64,000 nucleotides of DNA from Lacrimispora xylanolytica (GCF_026723765.1 NZ_CP113524.1:3829001-3893000), one strand, 5' to 3'. Counted from the stretch's first letter, positions 1-10,472 are shown. Numbers and translations: made by a program. Notes: generated by a model from the letters alone, not told the origin.

Positions 1-2977
1 CCTCTGCGATACCTTCTATCACTATCTCCTTTTGATAGGAGGTGTCATAGGATTTCTTGGTAATTACCACTGGAATCGCCTCGTCCTCATAAGCATACTG
101 GCCCTTCCTGGGTCCGGTGGCAACTGCCCATACCTCCTGTGAGGCATTGCTGCTGTTGGTATTGGAAAATGCTTTGACGTAATAATAGTAGGGCATTTGC
201 TGTGTTATGGTGCTGTCTGTATATTCAGGAACCTGGGTAGTTCCTATGAGCCTTGCTCCTGCTTTTGTCTCATCATAAGAATAACGGTATATCTCGTATC
301 TGTCTGCTGTTTCCACAGCCTCCCATGACAGCTTAATATTATCTATATCTGCTGTGGCAGTAACTGCCGGGGCCGGAAGCGCAGCTGTTATTGTTACAGG
401 CTTTTCTATGGTTACCCACTGGTTCCGATCCTCGATGGACGAAGCATTGCCCAGCGTTCCGCATATTCTAAAGTACCATGAGCCGCTGCCTGTGATTGGA
501 TAATCATAGGTGTTAACTGTCAAATCATCAGCCACATCTTCCCAGCTTACGCCATCTTGGGATACCTGGAGAACATACTTTTCATCTCCTGTACACACCT
601 CTCCCGTCCAGGTAACACGGATAAATTCTCTGGAGGCATCAGCCTCAGCCATGACCTTTAGTGCAACAGGAGCGGTTCCCTCCGGCTCATAGCAGTCATT
701 TTGGTCGTACAGAATGTTGTCATCCTCATCATAGAGCATCATGTTGGTAATCACGGCGGTTCCACTCGCTAAGGCAAAACCATAATAGCACTCTGTATCA
801 GCCTTATCCTCCTTAAACAGGAAATTTTTTCCGTCGTCATATTTAAATGTATAGCTGCTTTCTCCCGCAGACTTTGTCTTATAAGTAACAAGAAGTCCTC
901 CATCTGTTTTCCGAGCTGTGAAAGTAACCTTTTCCCCATCTTGTATTGTCTGGTTGGGTCCCCCTGCTCCTACCAGCTCTGAGGTTGTTTTGGATAGAAT
1001 TCCTCTAAGCCCTGTCTTTCCCCTGATGCCCACGGTTGTGAGATACTCTTCATCAAAGGCTCCGAAGAAAACACCGCTGGAGGTGCTAGTGGTCCCTGCC
1101 TTTAAAACAATATCCGCAGATAATACCTGCCAGTCCTTTGTCTTTGGAAATACATAATAGCTGACCGTATGAAGGCCTGCGCTTGTCATAGCACCGCCTG
1201 CCTGAGTCAATACAAGTCTCTGCCCCTCTGGTGAAACGGTCAGATTATCTCCCATTCCAAAGTCAGCGACTGCCGGCATTACGGGCTGTTCCTTATATTG
1301 AACCTCTTTGGGTGGATATACAAGTGTAACAGATTTGATATAAGCAGATCCATCTGACGTGATATCAATGTAACCCTTTTCGCCCTCATACTTGTACACA
1401 AAGGGGCTCTGATCCCTGGCAGACACTCCTTTCACAGAATACAGTGCGTATTGAGGCCCGTATGCCTCCACCGACATGGTACAGTCTCCTGTTACAGGGA
1501 TTCGAATGACAGCTCCAGTAACAAACTGGCTGGAATTGGCTGACTTTACATCTCCGTTTGGCATTACCTTTCCGCTTGTGGCATCAATGATAGCTCCCTT
1601 AAAATATCCCGTTTCATTCTGAATAGCTTTTTGATAGTAATCATTGCTTCCATCGGCGTAAAAGCTCCAGTCTGTCACCGGCTTTAAGTCCACCCTCTGA
1701 GTGATATCCTTATCTTTTATGGTAATGCTCTCTCCATCTGATATTTCATACGCCAGACGATCGGCCTCTCCTCCAAAGGAAAAGATATAGTTTCCTTCTG
1801 TAAGCTCAATTTTTTCACTGGTTTTAAAAGAATACACCTGATTCGTCTCTGTATTTGTATAGGTATACTCCATACCATCCAAATCGATTTTCTCCGAAAA
1901 GCTTATTGATACCGAATGCTTCTCAGAGCTTGTTACTGAGAAATCGCAGTCCTCACTATCTGTACCGCCAGATACCCGAATCTGGTCTATGCCGGAAATC
2001 TTGTAATGGTCATTGTCCAGGTAGATCTGATAATCCTCTTCCTCATCATAGACAGGTGCCATTGCTTCATAGCTGGCTTCTCCATCGCTGAAATTAACGA
2101 TATCTGTAAATATCTCCTTTGTCCTCTCATTTAGAAGAACCACCTTTACATTTTTCGGGCTATCCCCGTTTTCCACTTCTAAACGACCGGAAATATTAAC
2201 ATCTGTTGCCGGTAAGCTCTTTACCTCCAGGCTCTTCACATATTGAGTGCCTGAAGCTGCAACCGTAACTGCAGCCTGCTCCGCTCCCTTTTCAAGTACA
2301 CAGCGATAGGTATAAGCACGATAATTGTTATCTATATCTGAATAATCCGCATAGCTCTCTGCTTTACAGGACTTAGCACCCTGCACCACCACAGCCTTCT
2401 CTGCCCCCTCCAGAATCCCAGAGCTATCCGAAGAAGCATGGCTTCCGTCCCAGACTTTGTGGGCAATAATTTCAAACTCGAAGACTTCTCCGACCGCCGG
2501 AATCTCAAGTGTGGTTCCTTTGTTTATCTGAGTCCGGTCTGCCTGAACATTAAATTTACCCCCAGAAGCATCGATTCCAAAGCTCTGCCCTTCGCTGTTT
2601 GTATAGGTTCCCCTGCCGTTTTGAATCGTATCTGTTTCCTGATCAGCTGAATTCTTTAATATTCCATCTCCTTTTATAAGGCTCCATGTTCCTTCAAAGA
2701 CCTCAGAGGAAGTCTTTAGTGCTTCTGATGGAGTGGCAGCTATATCTTTTACTGCCTTTACTTCCGTGATTATAGTCTCTTTCTCCCCCACTGATTCGGA
2801 GGCTTCCGATGGTGTTGCTTCTGACGGTGTACTAATGCCAGCCTCCTTCTTTTGTGGAATCATCTCCACCATGTCCCCTAATGTTGCAAAAGCCTGAAAA
2901 TTACTGTTGGTACACAGTACTACTGCTGCCAGACCTGCTGCCGCAACTCTTGCAAATGCCTTTCCTTTGACTCCCAC
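1..2977 (-). CDS. secreted multidomain protein with fibronectin-III-like modules (3' end outside window)
   Basis: The minus frame is open from a GTG at 2977 to the window edge, giving about 992 residues without a stop. The GTG follows a TAA codon and a GGGGGAG ribosome binding site, so the start is well fixed. The N-terminus (GKAFARVAAAGLAAVVL, ending near QAFA) is a signal peptide, so the product is exported. A Ser/Thr/Pro/Glu-rich linker (TPSEATPSEASES) follows. Two fibronectin-III-like modules lie at roughly residues 760-850 and 855-960. The middle part (segments such as GAIIDATSGKV and GSAYIKSVTLVYP) resembles, from memory only, accessory modules of clostridial multidomain pectinases. No catalytic domain is visible in the part present, so any enzyme domain would lie beyond the window. 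It stands alone behind its own upstream region with a cre-like site. Confidence 0.85.
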   Translation of the reverse strand, partial: MGVKGKAFARVAAAGLAAVVLCTNSNFQAFATLGDMVEMIPQKKEAGISTPSEATPSEASESVGEKETIITEVKAVKDIAATPSEALKTSSEVFEGTWSLIKGDGILKNSADQETDTIQNGRGTYTNSEGQSFGIDASGGKFNVQADRTQINKGTTLEIPAVGEVFEFEIIAHKVWDGSHASSDSSGILEGAEKAVVVQGAKSCKAESYADYSDIDNNYRAYTYRCVLEKGAEQAAVTVAASGTQYVKSLEVKSLPATDVNISGRLEVENGDSPKNVKVVLLNERTKEIFTDIVNFSDGEASYEAMAPVYDEEEDYQIYLDNDHYKISGIDQIRVSGGTDSEDCDFSVTSSEKHSVSISFSEKIDLDGMEYTYTNTETNQVYSFKTSEKIELTEGNYIFSFGGEADRLAYEISDGESITIKDKDITQRVDLKPVTDWSFYADGSNDYYQKAIQNETGYFKGAIIDATSGKVMPNGDVKSANSSQFVTGAVIRIPVTGDCTMSVEAYGPQYALYSVKGVSARDQSPFVYKYEGEKGYIDITSDGSAYIKSVTLVYPPKEVQYKEQPVMPAVADFGMGDNLTVSPEGQRLVLTQAGGAMTSAGLHTVSYYVFPKTKDWQVLSADIVLKAGTTSTSSGVFFGAFDEEYLTTVGIRGKTGLRGILSKTTSELVGAGGPNQTIQDGEKVTFTARKTDGGLLVTYKTKSAGESSYTFKYDDGKNFLFKEDKADTECYYGFALASGTAVITNMMLYDEDDNILYDQNDCYEPEGTAPVALKVMAEADASREFIRVTWTGEVCTGDEKYVLQVSQDGVSWEDVADDLTVNTYDYPITGSGSWYFRICGTLGNASSIEDRNQWVTIEKPVTITAALPAPAVTATADIDNIKLSWEAVETADRYEIYRYSYDETKAGARLIGTTQVPEYTDSTITQQMPYYYYVKAFSNTNSSNASQEVWAVATGPRKGQYAYEDEAIPVVITKKSYDTSYQKEIVIEGIAE

Positions 2978-3051
2978 TTTTTCTCCCCCTTATTATTTTT
3001 TACATTACAAGCATCATTGATATCTTCTCCGACTATGTAAGAGCTTACACT

Positions 3052-3080
3052 ATTATACATTTATATTTATGGAAAAGTAA
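3052..3080 (-). promoter_or_regulatory. candidate promoter of the secreted FN3-like protein gene
   Basis: On the minus strand a perfect TATAAT lies at 3052-3057. The matching -35 region at 3075-3080 (TTACTT) is poor. A 6-2-6 palindrome TGTAAGAGCTTACA at 3036-3049 lies just downstream, around the expected transcription start, and could be an operator. The leader to the GTG at 2977 would be about 70 nt. The -10 is convincing, the rest is weak. Confidence 0.4.
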
Positions 3081-3270
3081 TTGATAAAACGAATAAATCA
3101 AATAGCGTTTTTTGTGTAATATTTACAAATATTCAAAAACAATCCAATTATTTTTTATGGTTTTAAAAGAATATCAAAGATGTTTCCGTATTGTTTCATG
3201 TATGTTTTTACTATAAAGTTTTATCATTTCACTTTTTCTTTGCACTTATCCATTTATCTCCATCGGCACA

Positions 3271-3284
3271 TGTAAGCGCTTTCC
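3271..3284. promoter_or_regulatory. cre-like (CcpA) site
   Basis: TGTAAGCGCTTTCC matches the catabolite-responsive element consensus TGWAANCGNTNWCA at all fixed positions but the last. It lies about 290 bp upstream of the secreted FN3-like protein start in a 568-bp stretch (2978-3545) that is AT-rich and otherwise holds no convincing gene. Catabolite control of a polysaccharide-related gene would make sense, but the distance is large. Confidence 0.35.
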
Positions 3285-3493
3285 AGTTGTGCATTCAAGG
3301 TCTATATCTTATCTGTAGAACATCTTAGTCATTGTTGACTGGTCAGAAAACCAATGCAATGCCATATCACGGTTGACCATGTTTTGCATTAATTTTTCTG
3401 AGTCATTTATACCACTTTCCATGTTCGTTCTCTTTTTAAAGATAAAAATTTCACTGTATATCATAAGCACAATAAAGTGGTGGTAAGGTCGCA

Positions 3494-3528
3494 CAAAAAA
3501 AGAACCCTGAAAATCAGGATTCTTTTTT
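3494..3528 (-). terminator. intrinsic terminator of the leuB-ilvD-ilvB-serCA-DUF1015 run
   Basis: On the minus strand GAATCCTGA-TTT-TCAGGGTTC forms a 9-bp stem (one U-G pair) followed by a run of seven T. It begins about 18 nt after the DUF1015 stop codon. Confidence 0.85.
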
Positions 3529-3545
3529 ATTATAATATATTCTGT

Positions 3546-4790
3546 TTAAAATGCAGTCAAAGGATGAATAAACAACCCACTCCGTAGCTTCGGCTCAAAC
3601 CAGGTAGATTTCGGAGGCATTAATAGTCCTGCATCCGCTACCTGGAACAATTCCTCAATAGAAGTAGGGTACATGGAAAATGCCACGGTCATATCTTCTC
3701 CGCAACGTTTTTCCAACTCCTTCAGTCCCCGGATTCCTCCAATGAAATCAATCCGCTTATCAATTCTTGGGTCTTTCACACCAAGAACCGGATTTAACAG
3801 ATGATCCTGAAGAAGAGACACATCAAGACCTTTTACCGGATCCTTTGATATGAAGGAATCCTTGATGGTAAGACGGTACCACTTCTTATTTAAATACATA
3901 CCAAAGCTTCCCTTGGTATCCGGTGAGTAAGCATCATCTCCTACAGCTTCCACAACAAAAGCTTCCTCCACCTGCTTTAAATACCCCTCCTCAGAAAGCC
4001 CGTTTAAATCCTTTACCACACGGTTATAAGGCATAATCATAAGCTGTTCATCAGGAAAAAGAACAGAAAGGAAAAAGTTAAATGGTTCCTCTCCTGTATA
4101 GCCTGGATTTTCATCTCTTCTCTTTAATCCTACCTTCACAGCAGAGGCTGCTCTATGGTGTCCGTCTGCGATATAGGTAGATGGAACACCCTGAAATGCC
4201 TGTTCAATCTCTGAAACGGTCTCCGCATCAGAAACCTGCCATATCTTATGGCTGACTCCATCCTCTGCGGTAAAATCATAGAGCGGCTTTGTGGCAGTGA
4301 CACGCTCCACGATTTCATTTATGGCTTTCTTTGAGCGGTAAGCAAGGAAGATAGGGCCAGTCTGGGCATCGGTCCGGTCTACGTGGCAAATCCGGTCCAG
4401 TTCCTTTTCTTCCCTTGTATTCTCATGCTTTTTAATGATACCCTGTGCATAATCATCAATGGAGGAGCAGGCCACGATTCCGGTCTGGCTCCTTCCGTTC
4501 ATGACAAGCTCATAAATATAGTAAGCTTCCCTGTTATCCTTTAATAAAGTTCCGTCAGAAACCCAGGCATTTAAAAGCTCTCTGGCCTTTTCATAAACCC
4601 GGCTGTCATACGTATCCACATCATCGGAAAACTGGGTTTCCGGTCTGTCGATATTAAGAAATGACTTCGGATTTGCGGCTGTAATTTCACACGCCTCTTT
4701 CCGGTTATATACATCGTAAGGAAGAGCTGCCACCAGATGAGCACTCGCTTCATCCGGCCTTACACATTGAAATGGTTTTACAATGGCCAT
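3546..4790 (-). CDS. DUF1015 family protein
   Basis: A 414-residue protein that I recognise as the DUF1015 family, from the start MAIVKPFQCVRP, the YDVYNR segment and the ADGHHRAASA motif near the middle. The family has no established reaction. In clostridia it repeatedly sits next to serC-serA, as here, only 9 bp after the serA stop codon, which suggests a role linked to serine or phosphoserine metabolism; that link is inference from context. No signal peptide or membrane segment is visible, so it is probably cytoplasmic. It is the last gene of the amino-acid run and is followed by a strong terminator. Length is normal for the family. Confidence 0.88.
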   Translation of the reverse strand: MAIVKPFQCVRPDEASAHLVAALPYDVYNRKEACEITAANPKSFLNIDRPETQFSDDVDTYDSRVYEKARELLNAWVSDGTLLKDNREAYYIYELVMNGRSQTGIVACSSIDDYAQGIIKKHENTREEKELDRICHVDRTDAQTGPIFLAYRSKKAINEIVERVTATKPLYDFTAEDGVSHKIWQVSDAETVSEIEQAFQGVPSTYIADGHHRAASAVKVGLKRRDENPGYTGEEPFNFFLSVLFPDEQLMIMPYNRVVKDLNGLSEEGYLKQVEEAFVVEAVGDDAYSPDTKGSFGMYLNKKWYRLTIKDSFISKDPVKGLDVSLLQDHLLNPVLGVKDPRIDKRIDFIGGIRGLKELEKRCGEDMTVAFSMYPTSIEELFQVADAGLLMPPKSTWFEPKLRSGLFIHPLTAF

Positions 4791-4799
4791 AATTCCTCC

Positions 4800-5966
4800 T
4801 TATTTGATCACCCGCACCCGTAAAACGCCCTTAATGGCATTTAACTTCTGAATGCTCATGGCATCCGGTGTTTTTTCTAAGTCAATTAGGGTGTATGCAT
4901 ATTTTTCACGGCTCTTATTTGTCATATCCGTAATATTTACATCACCAGCTGCAAGTGTTCCTGTAATCTGTCCGATCATGTTTGGAATGTTCAGATGAAG
5001 AACTGCAATACGGCTCTCCGCTCTGCAGATTCCCATGTCACAGGCAGGGAAATTAACAGAATTGCGGATGTTACCGTTATCAATGTAATCCATGATCTCT
5101 TCCACTGCCATCTTTGCACAGTTATCCTCAGATTCTTCTGTAGAAGCACCTAAGTGAGGAATCACGATGGCTCCCTCTAAATGGGCGGAGGTTGCATTTG
5201 GGAAATCGGTAACGTATTTCTTTACTTTACCAGACTCTAAGGCTGTCTTCATATCCTCTTCATTTACCAGAATGTCTCTGGCAAAGTTTAAGATGACCAC
5301 ACCGTCCTTCATGATATCAAAGGCTGCTTTATTAATCATTCCTTTGGTGGAATCAATGAGGGGAACGTGAACTGTAATGTAATCGCACTCTTTGTAAATG
5401 GTATCTAAGGAAGTGATATGTCTGATGTTTCTGGAAAGTCCCCATGCCGCATTAACAGAAAGGAAGGGATCGTATCCATAAACCTCCATACCAAGGGAAG
5501 AACAGGCATTGGCAACTTCCGCACCAATGGCACCAAGGCCAACGACACCCAGCTTTTTACCCTTAATCTCACAGCCTGCAAATGCTTTTTTTGCCTTTTC
5601 CGCAGATTTTGCAATGTTCTCATCCTCTGCGTTTGCCTTACACCAGTCAATACCTCCTGTAATATCACGGGAAGCCAGGAGTAAGCCGGCGATTACCAGC
5701 TCCTTTACTCCGTTTGCATTGGCACCTGGTGTGTTAAATACCACGATCCCCTCAGCTGCACAGGCATCTAGGGGAATGTTGTTTACACCTGCTCCGGCTC
5801 TGGCGATGGCTAAAAGACCTTCCGGCAGCTCCATCTCATGCATGGAAGCGCTGCGGACCAATACCCCCTGTGCTTCCTTTATATCCTTAGTTAATGTATA
5901 TTCCTCTGTCAGTAATGCAGTTCCGCAGGGGGATATCTCATTTAAACAATGAATCATTTTCTTCAT
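4800..5966 (-). CDS. serA: D-3-phosphoglycerate dehydrogenase (serine pathway), atypical clostridial type
   Basis: Catalyses NAD-dependent oxidation of 3-phosphoglycerate to 3-phosphohydroxypyruvate, the first serine-specific step. The 388-residue protein has the D-2-hydroxyacid dehydrogenase fold: Rossmann motif GLGAIG at residues 143-148, the NFARDILVN segment with the substrate-binding Arg, the catalytic PHLGAST His, and a C-terminal ACT-like domain from about residue 315 that could sense serine. Where most SerA proteins have a DVFE-type segment this one has DFPN, so it belongs to the divergent short PGDH-like group. ATG at 5966 follows AAGGAGACAGGAA. serC is immediately upstream and DUF1015 downstream, all co-oriented, so co-transcription is very likely. 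Confidence 0.92.
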   Translation of the reverse strand: MKKMIHCLNEISPCGTALLTEEYTLTKDIKEAQGVLVRSASMHEMELPEGLLAIARAGAGVNNIPLDACAAEGIVVFNTPGANANGVKELVIAGLLLASRDITGGIDWCKANAEDENIAKSAEKAKKAFAGCEIKGKKLGVVGLGAIGAEVANACSSLGMEVYGYDPFLSVNAAWGLSRNIRHITSLDTIYKECDYITVHVPLIDSTKGMINKAAFDIMKDGVVILNFARDILVNEEDMKTALESGKVKKYVTDFPNATSAHLEGAIVIPHLGASTEESEDNCAKMAVEEIMDYIDNGNIRNSVNFPACDMGICRAESRIAVLHLNIPNMIGQITGTLAAGDVNITDMTNKSREKYAYTLIDLEKTPDAMSIQKLNAIKGVLRVRVIK

Positions 5967-5988
5967 TTCCTGTCTCCTTCCCGCTTGC

Positions 5989-7074
5989 CTATTTGGCGTG
6001 CTTTTCCTCGAAATCCTTCATAAATGCCACTAACTTCTCTACGCCTTCTGTTGGCATGGCGTTATAGATGCTGGCGCGCATTCCGCCTACGCTTCTGTGG
6101 CCTTTTAAGTTTTCAAAGCCTGCTGCCTTTGATTCTTTCACAAAGAGAGCATCAAGCTCATCATCGCCGGTAACAAACGGTACGTTCATAAGAGAACGGT
6201 CCTTCTTCTCTACAGTTCCCTTAAACATCTTGCTCTGATCCAGGAAATCATATAAGATGGCTGCCTTCTTTTCATTTATTTCTTTCATGGCTTCCAGGCC
6301 GCCTAAATTCTTTAACCATTTGAACACCTTGCCGCAAATGTAGATACCGTATGCAGGCGGTGTATTATAAAGAGAGCCTGCATCTAAATGGGTCTTATAA
6401 CGCAGCATGGTAGGAGTTCCCGGCAGCACATCTTCCGTGATCAAATCCTCACGAATGATAGCGATGACTACGCCTGCAGGCCCTACATTCTTTTGTACTC
6501 CTGCAAAGATCATGCCGTACTTGGAAACGTCAACAGGTTCGGATAAGAAACAGGAGGAGAGGTCAGCTACTAAGGGTTTTCCCTTTGTGTTAGGAAGTGT
6601 CTTATATTTCGTTCCATAAATGGTGTTGTTTTCACAGATATATACGTAGTCTGCATCCTCTGAGATCGGCAGATCCGAAACATCCGGGATATAACTGAAG
6701 GTCTTGTCGGCGCTGGATGCAACTGCATTGGCTTTTCCATAAAGCGAAGCTTCCTGGTATGCCTTTTTTGCCCACATTCCGGTGATGATATAATCGCCTA
6801 CGCGATTCTTAAAAAGGTTCATCGGAACCATGGCAAACTGCTGGGATGCACCTCCCTGTAAAAGTAAGACCTTGTAATTGTCCGGAATGTTAAGTAATTC
6901 CCTAAGATCAGCTTCTGCTTCTCCGATGATGGATTCAAACATCTTAGATCGGTGGCTCATCTCCATAACGGACATACCACAGCCCTTATAATCCATCATC
7001 TCTGCTGCTGCTTCTCTTAAGACTTCCTCCGGCAGAACGGCTGGTCCTGCGGAAAAATTAAACACTCTGCTCAT
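5989..7074 (-). CDS. serC: phosphoserine aminotransferase
   Basis: PLP enzyme converting 3-phosphohydroxypyruvate and glutamate to O-phosphoserine and 2-oxoglutarate; it also acts in pyridoxal phosphate synthesis in some bacteria. The 361-residue length is standard. Visible hallmarks are the N-terminal FNFSAGPAVLPEEVL, the phosphate-binding QGGASQQF (residues 73-80) and the Schiff-base lysine in GVQKNVGPAG (Lys195). The ATG at 7074 follows GAGGAGGAAGAGAT. It lies 31 bp after ilvB and 22 bp before serA, making the serine genes the distal part of the branched-chain run. Confidence 0.97.
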   Translation of the reverse strand: MSRVFNFSAGPAVLPEEVLREAAAEMMDYKGCGMSVMEMSHRSKMFESIIGEAEADLRELLNIPDNYKVLLLQGGASQQFAMVPMNLFKNRVGDYIITGMWAKKAYQEASLYGKANAVASSADKTFSYIPDVSDLPISEDADYVYICENNTIYGTKYKTLPNTKGKPLVADLSSCFLSEPVDVSKYGMIFAGVQKNVGPAGVVIAIIREDLITEDVLPGTPTMLRYKTHLDAGSLYNTPPAYGIYICGKVFKWLKNLGGLEAMKEINEKKAAILYDFLDQSKMFKGTVEKKDRSLMNVPFVTGDDELDALFVKESKAAGFENLKGHRSVGGMRASIYNAMPTEGVEKLVAFMKDFEEKHAK

Positions 7075-7105
7075 ATCTCTTCCTCCTCTTTTTCATAGCT
7101 CTCAG

Positions 7106-8785
7106 CTATATCTTTAGATCTTCTGCGTCAAATACCTCTTCAATGGGCGCCCCCGGTGATACCATAGGGAATACCTTATCATCGCAGTGAATCTGACAAT
7201 CTATAACAACAGGAACGTTTAAGGCAATGGCTTCCCGAAGTACCGGCTCGAATTCCTCTTTGCTGGTTACCCGGTATGCCTTTGCTCCCATTCCTTCTGC
7301 TATCTTAACAAAATCTACCTGGTCATTTAATTCGGTATGGGAATATCTCTTTCCATAGAATAAGGTCTGCCACTGGCGGACCATGCCAAGTACGTGGTTG
7401 TTTAAAACGATTTGAATAATGGGGATGTTGTAACGGGTGGCAGTGGCAATCTCATTGAAATTCATTCGAAAGCATCCGTCTCCTGCTATGTTAATAACTA
7501 CCTTATCCTTCACTCCCATCTTGGCACCCATGGCGGCACCAAGTCCGTAGCCCATGGTTCCAAGGCCTCCGGAGGTAATAAAGCTTCTCGGATATTTGTA
7601 CTGGTAGTACTGAGCCGCCCACATCTGATGCTGGCCTACCTCAGTAGCAATGACAGCGTCTCCGCCAGTCACCTCATAAATCTTTTCTATAATAAATGGA
7701 CCAGTTAAGATACTCTTTTCATACCGCATGGGGTACATATCTTTTAACCGCTCAATATGAGCCACCCACTCTTCGTGGTTTATTGGGTCCAGTCTTACAT
7801 TTAACTTTCTTAAAATGGATTTTACATCTCCCACTACGCTTGCATGTGTCTTAATGTTTTTGTTGATCTCAGCCGGATCTACATCAAACTGAAGAATCTT
7901 TGCATTGCGGGCGAACTTCGATGCCTTTCCTACTACGCGGTCACTGAATCTGGCCCCAATAACAATTAAAAGGTCACATTCCGTGATTCCCAGATTGGAA
8001 GTCTTGGTTCCATGCATTCCTACCATTCCCGTATAAAGCTCATCGGTCCCGTCATAGGCACCCTTTCCCATGAGACTGTCAGCTACCGGAGCCTGAATCT
8101 TATGGGCAAAGGAAGAAAGCTCTTCCTCGGCACCGGCAATGATCGCTCCGCCGCCTACGAAGATATATGGCTTCTGGGATTTACGAATCATGGTCAGAGC
8201 TGTTTCTAAGTCTTCCTCTGTAATGGTATCCTCCTGGCGGACGATTGGCTTTGGTTCCTTGTATTCATAATCAAAGGAGGCTGCTGTTACATCCTTTGTG
8301 ATATCAACGAGAACCGGGCCAGGTCTCCCTGTCTGGGCGATTGCAAAGGCCCTGCGAATGGTATCTGCAAGCTTTGTGATATCCTTCACAATAAAATTAT
8401 ATTTGGTAATCGGCATGGTTACGCCAGTTATATCGATTTCCTGAAAACTATCCCGCCCAAGAAGTGGAAGGGCCACGTTACAGGTGATGGCAACCATGGG
8501 GATAGAATCCATGTAAGCCGTTGCAATTCCTGTAACAAGGTTGGTAGCTCCAGGACCTGAGGTTGCCATACAGACTCCCACCTTGCCGGTTGCTCTGGAA
8601 TATCCGTCTGCCGCATGGGCCGCTCCCTGCTCATGGGCTGTAAGGATGTGGTTGATTTCATCCTGATGCTTATAAAGGGCATCGTAAATGTTCAGGATCG
8701 AGCCTCCCGGATACCCAAAAACCGTATCCACCTTCTGCTCTTTTAAGCATTCGATTACAATCTCTGCTCCTGTCAATGTCTTCAT
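7106..8785 (-). CDS. ilvB: acetolactate synthase, large (catalytic) subunit
   Basis: ThDP/FAD enzyme making 2-acetolactate from two pyruvate, or 2-aceto-2-hydroxybutyrate from pyruvate and 2-oxobutyrate, the first common step of valine, leucine and isoleucine synthesis. The 559-residue protein has the catalytic Glu52 in HEQGAAHAADG, the central domain, and the ThDP-binding GDGCFRMNFNE motif in the C-terminal third. I place the start at ATG 8785 (MKTLTGAEIV), preceded by AAGGAGCGGCCT, rather than at an ATG 66 bp further upstream inside ilvD. The small regulatory subunit gene ilvN is not adjacent, which is unusual; it may be elsewhere. ilvD ends 16 bp upstream. Confidence 0.95.
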   Translation of the reverse strand: MKTLTGAEIVIECLKEQKVDTVFGYPGGSILNIYDALYKHQDEINHILTAHEQGAAHAADGYSRATGKVGVCMATSGPGATNLVTGIATAYMDSIPMVAITCNVALPLLGRDSFQEIDITGVTMPITKYNFIVKDITKLADTIRRAFAIAQTGRPGPVLVDITKDVTAASFDYEYKEPKPIVRQEDTITEEDLETALTMIRKSQKPYIFVGGGAIIAGAEEELSSFAHKIQAPVADSLMGKGAYDGTDELYTGMVGMHGTKTSNLGITECDLLIVIGARFSDRVVGKASKFARNAKILQFDVDPAEINKNIKTHASVVGDVKSILRKLNVRLDPINHEEWVAHIERLKDMYPMRYEKSILTGPFIIEKIYEVTGGDAVIATEVGQHQMWAAQYYQYKYPRSFITSGGLGTMGYGLGAAMGAKMGVKDKVVINIAGDGCFRMNFNEIATATRYNIPIIQIVLNNHVLGMVRQWQTLFYGKRYSHTELNDQVDFVKIAEGMGAKAYRVTSKEEFEPVLREAIALNVPVVIDCQIHCDDKVFPMVSPGAPIEEVFDAEDLKI

Positions 8786-8801
8786 AGGCCGCTCCTTTTC
8801 T

Positions 8802-10472
8802 TTATACTTCAAGAATTGCTCCCCGGCTGGCCGGGGCTGCCATGGCCGCATAACGGGCCAGATATCCTGTGGTTACCTGTGGCTTTCTTGGCTGCCATTT
8901 TTCCTTTCTGGCTGCCATCTCTTCATCGGACACCAGCACATCAAGCTTGCAGTTGTCGATGTCTATGGAAATGATATCTCCCTCTTCTACAAGAGCAATG
9001 GGACCTCCCACAGCTGCTTCGGGACAGGCATGGCCGATGGAAGCTCCTCTGGAGGCTCCGCTGAATCGGCCGTCCGTAATGAGGGCTACGGTCGAGCCAA
9101 GTCCCATTCCGGCAATAGCTGAGGTTGGATTTAACATCTCTCTCATGCCAGGGCCTCCCTTTGGTCCTTCGTAGCGGATGACCACGACATCACCTGCCAC
9201 AATTTTTCCGCCCTTGATGGCTTCAATAGCATCTTCTTCGCAGTCGAACACGCGTGCCGGACCTTCATGCTTTAACATGGCAGGATCTACAGCAGAACGT
9301 TTTACCACTGCCGTATCAGGCGCTAAGTTTCCTTTTAAAATGGCAATTCCACCAGTCTTGCTGTAAGGATTCTCTGCTGTACGAATGACCTCTGGATTTC
9401 TGTTTACACAGCCCTTAATATTCTCGCCTACGGTCTTACCAGTTACCGTCATGCAGTCTAAGTCCAAAAGTCCCAGCTTGCTGATCTCATTCATAACTGC
9501 ATAAATTCCGCCGGCTTCATGTAAATCTTCTATATAAGTAGGGCCAGCCGGTGCCAGGTGGCACAGGTTGGGTGTTTTATTGCTGATCTCATTTGCGATC
9601 TCCAGATTAAGATCAATTCCTGCTTCATGGGCAATGGCTGGAAGGTGAAGCATGCTGTTGGTGCTGCATCCCAGTGCCATATCCATAACAAGGGCATTGC
9701 GGAAGGATTTTTCCGTCATAATATCTCTTGGACGGATATTCTTCTCAAGCATATCCATAACAGCCATTCCTGCGTGCTTTGCCAGCTTGATTCGATCGGA
9801 ATAAACGGCTGGAATGGTTCCATTTCCCCGAAGTCCCATACCAAGGACCTCTGTTAAGCAGTTCATGCTGTTTGCCGTATACATACCGGAACAGGAGCCG
9901 CAGGTCGGACATGCGCTCTGTTCGTATTCCTTTACTTCCTCTTCTGTCATCTTCCCTGCGGTGTAGGCACCTACTGCCTCAAACATGCTGGAAAGACTGG
10001 TTCTGTGCCCGTGCACACGACCAGCTAACATTGGTCCGCCACTGACGAACACTGTGGGTACATTAATGCGGGCTGCTGCCATTAAAAGTCCAGGGACATT
10101 CTTATCACAGTTCGGAATCATAACCAGGGCATCAAAGGCGTGGGCTCTGGCCAGACATTCGGTGGAATCGGCTACTAAGTCTCTGGTGACAAGGGAATAT
10201 TTCATTCCGATATGTCCCATGGCAATTCCGTCGCATACCGCAATGGCTGGTACCATAACCGGGTTACCGCCTGCCATAGCAACACCCATCTTGACCGCAG
10301 CTGTAATTTTATCCAGGTTCATATGACCTGGGACGATTTCATTATAAGAACTGACGATTCCAATTAAAGGCTTCTCCATCTCTTCCTCTGTCATTCCCAG
10401 CGCATGAAACAGGGAACGATGAGGCGCCTGCTGCATTCCTTTTTTTACTGAGTCACTCTTCATCTGCTGCAC
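8802..10472 (-). CDS. ilvD: dihydroxy-acid dehydratase
   Basis: Fe-S enzyme dehydrating 2,3-dihydroxy-isovalerate and -3-methylvalerate to the 2-oxo acids of the valine/leucine and isoleucine routes. The 556-residue length is normal. The cluster cysteines are visible in PNCDKNVPG and [16 protein letters not shown], and the active-site region GRFSGASRG near the C-terminus is intact. ATG 10472 follows AAAAAAGGAGTGTGCAGCAG. An 83-bp gap with a stable hairpin separates it from leuB. Confidence 0.97.
   Translation of the reverse strand: MQQMKSDSVKKGMQQAPHRSLFHALGMTEEEMEKPLIGIVSSYNEIVPGHMNLDKITAAVKMGVAMAGGNPVMVPAIAVCDGIAMGHIGMKYSLVTRDLVADSTECLARAHAFDALVMIPNCDKNVPGLLMAAARINVPTVFVSGGPMLAGRVHGHRTSLSSMFEAVGAYTAGKMTEEEVKEYEQSACPTCGSCSGMYTANSMNCLTEVLGMGLRGNGTIPAVYSDRIKLAKHAGMAVMDMLEKNIRPRDIMTEKSFRNALVMDMALGCSTNSMLHLPAIAHEAGIDLNLEIANEISNKTPNLCHLAPAGPTYIEDLHEAGGIYAVMNEISKLGLLDLDCMTVTGKTVGENIKGCVNRNPEVIRTAENPYSKTGGIAILKGNLAPDTAVVKRSAVDPAMLKHEGPARVFDCEEDAIEAIKGGKIVAGDVVVIRYEGPKGGPGMREMLNPTSAIAGMGLGSTVALITDGRFSGASRGASIGHACPEAAVGGPIALVEEGDIISIDIDNCKLDVLVSDEEMAARKEKWQPRKPQVTTGYLARYAAMAAPASRGAILEV

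Noticed and set aside
3309-3494. 61-residue minus-strand open frame after the DUF1015 terminator
   Set aside because: It overlaps the terminator hairpin, has no proper ribosome binding site and matches no family. A shorter version from the internal ATG is also unsupported.
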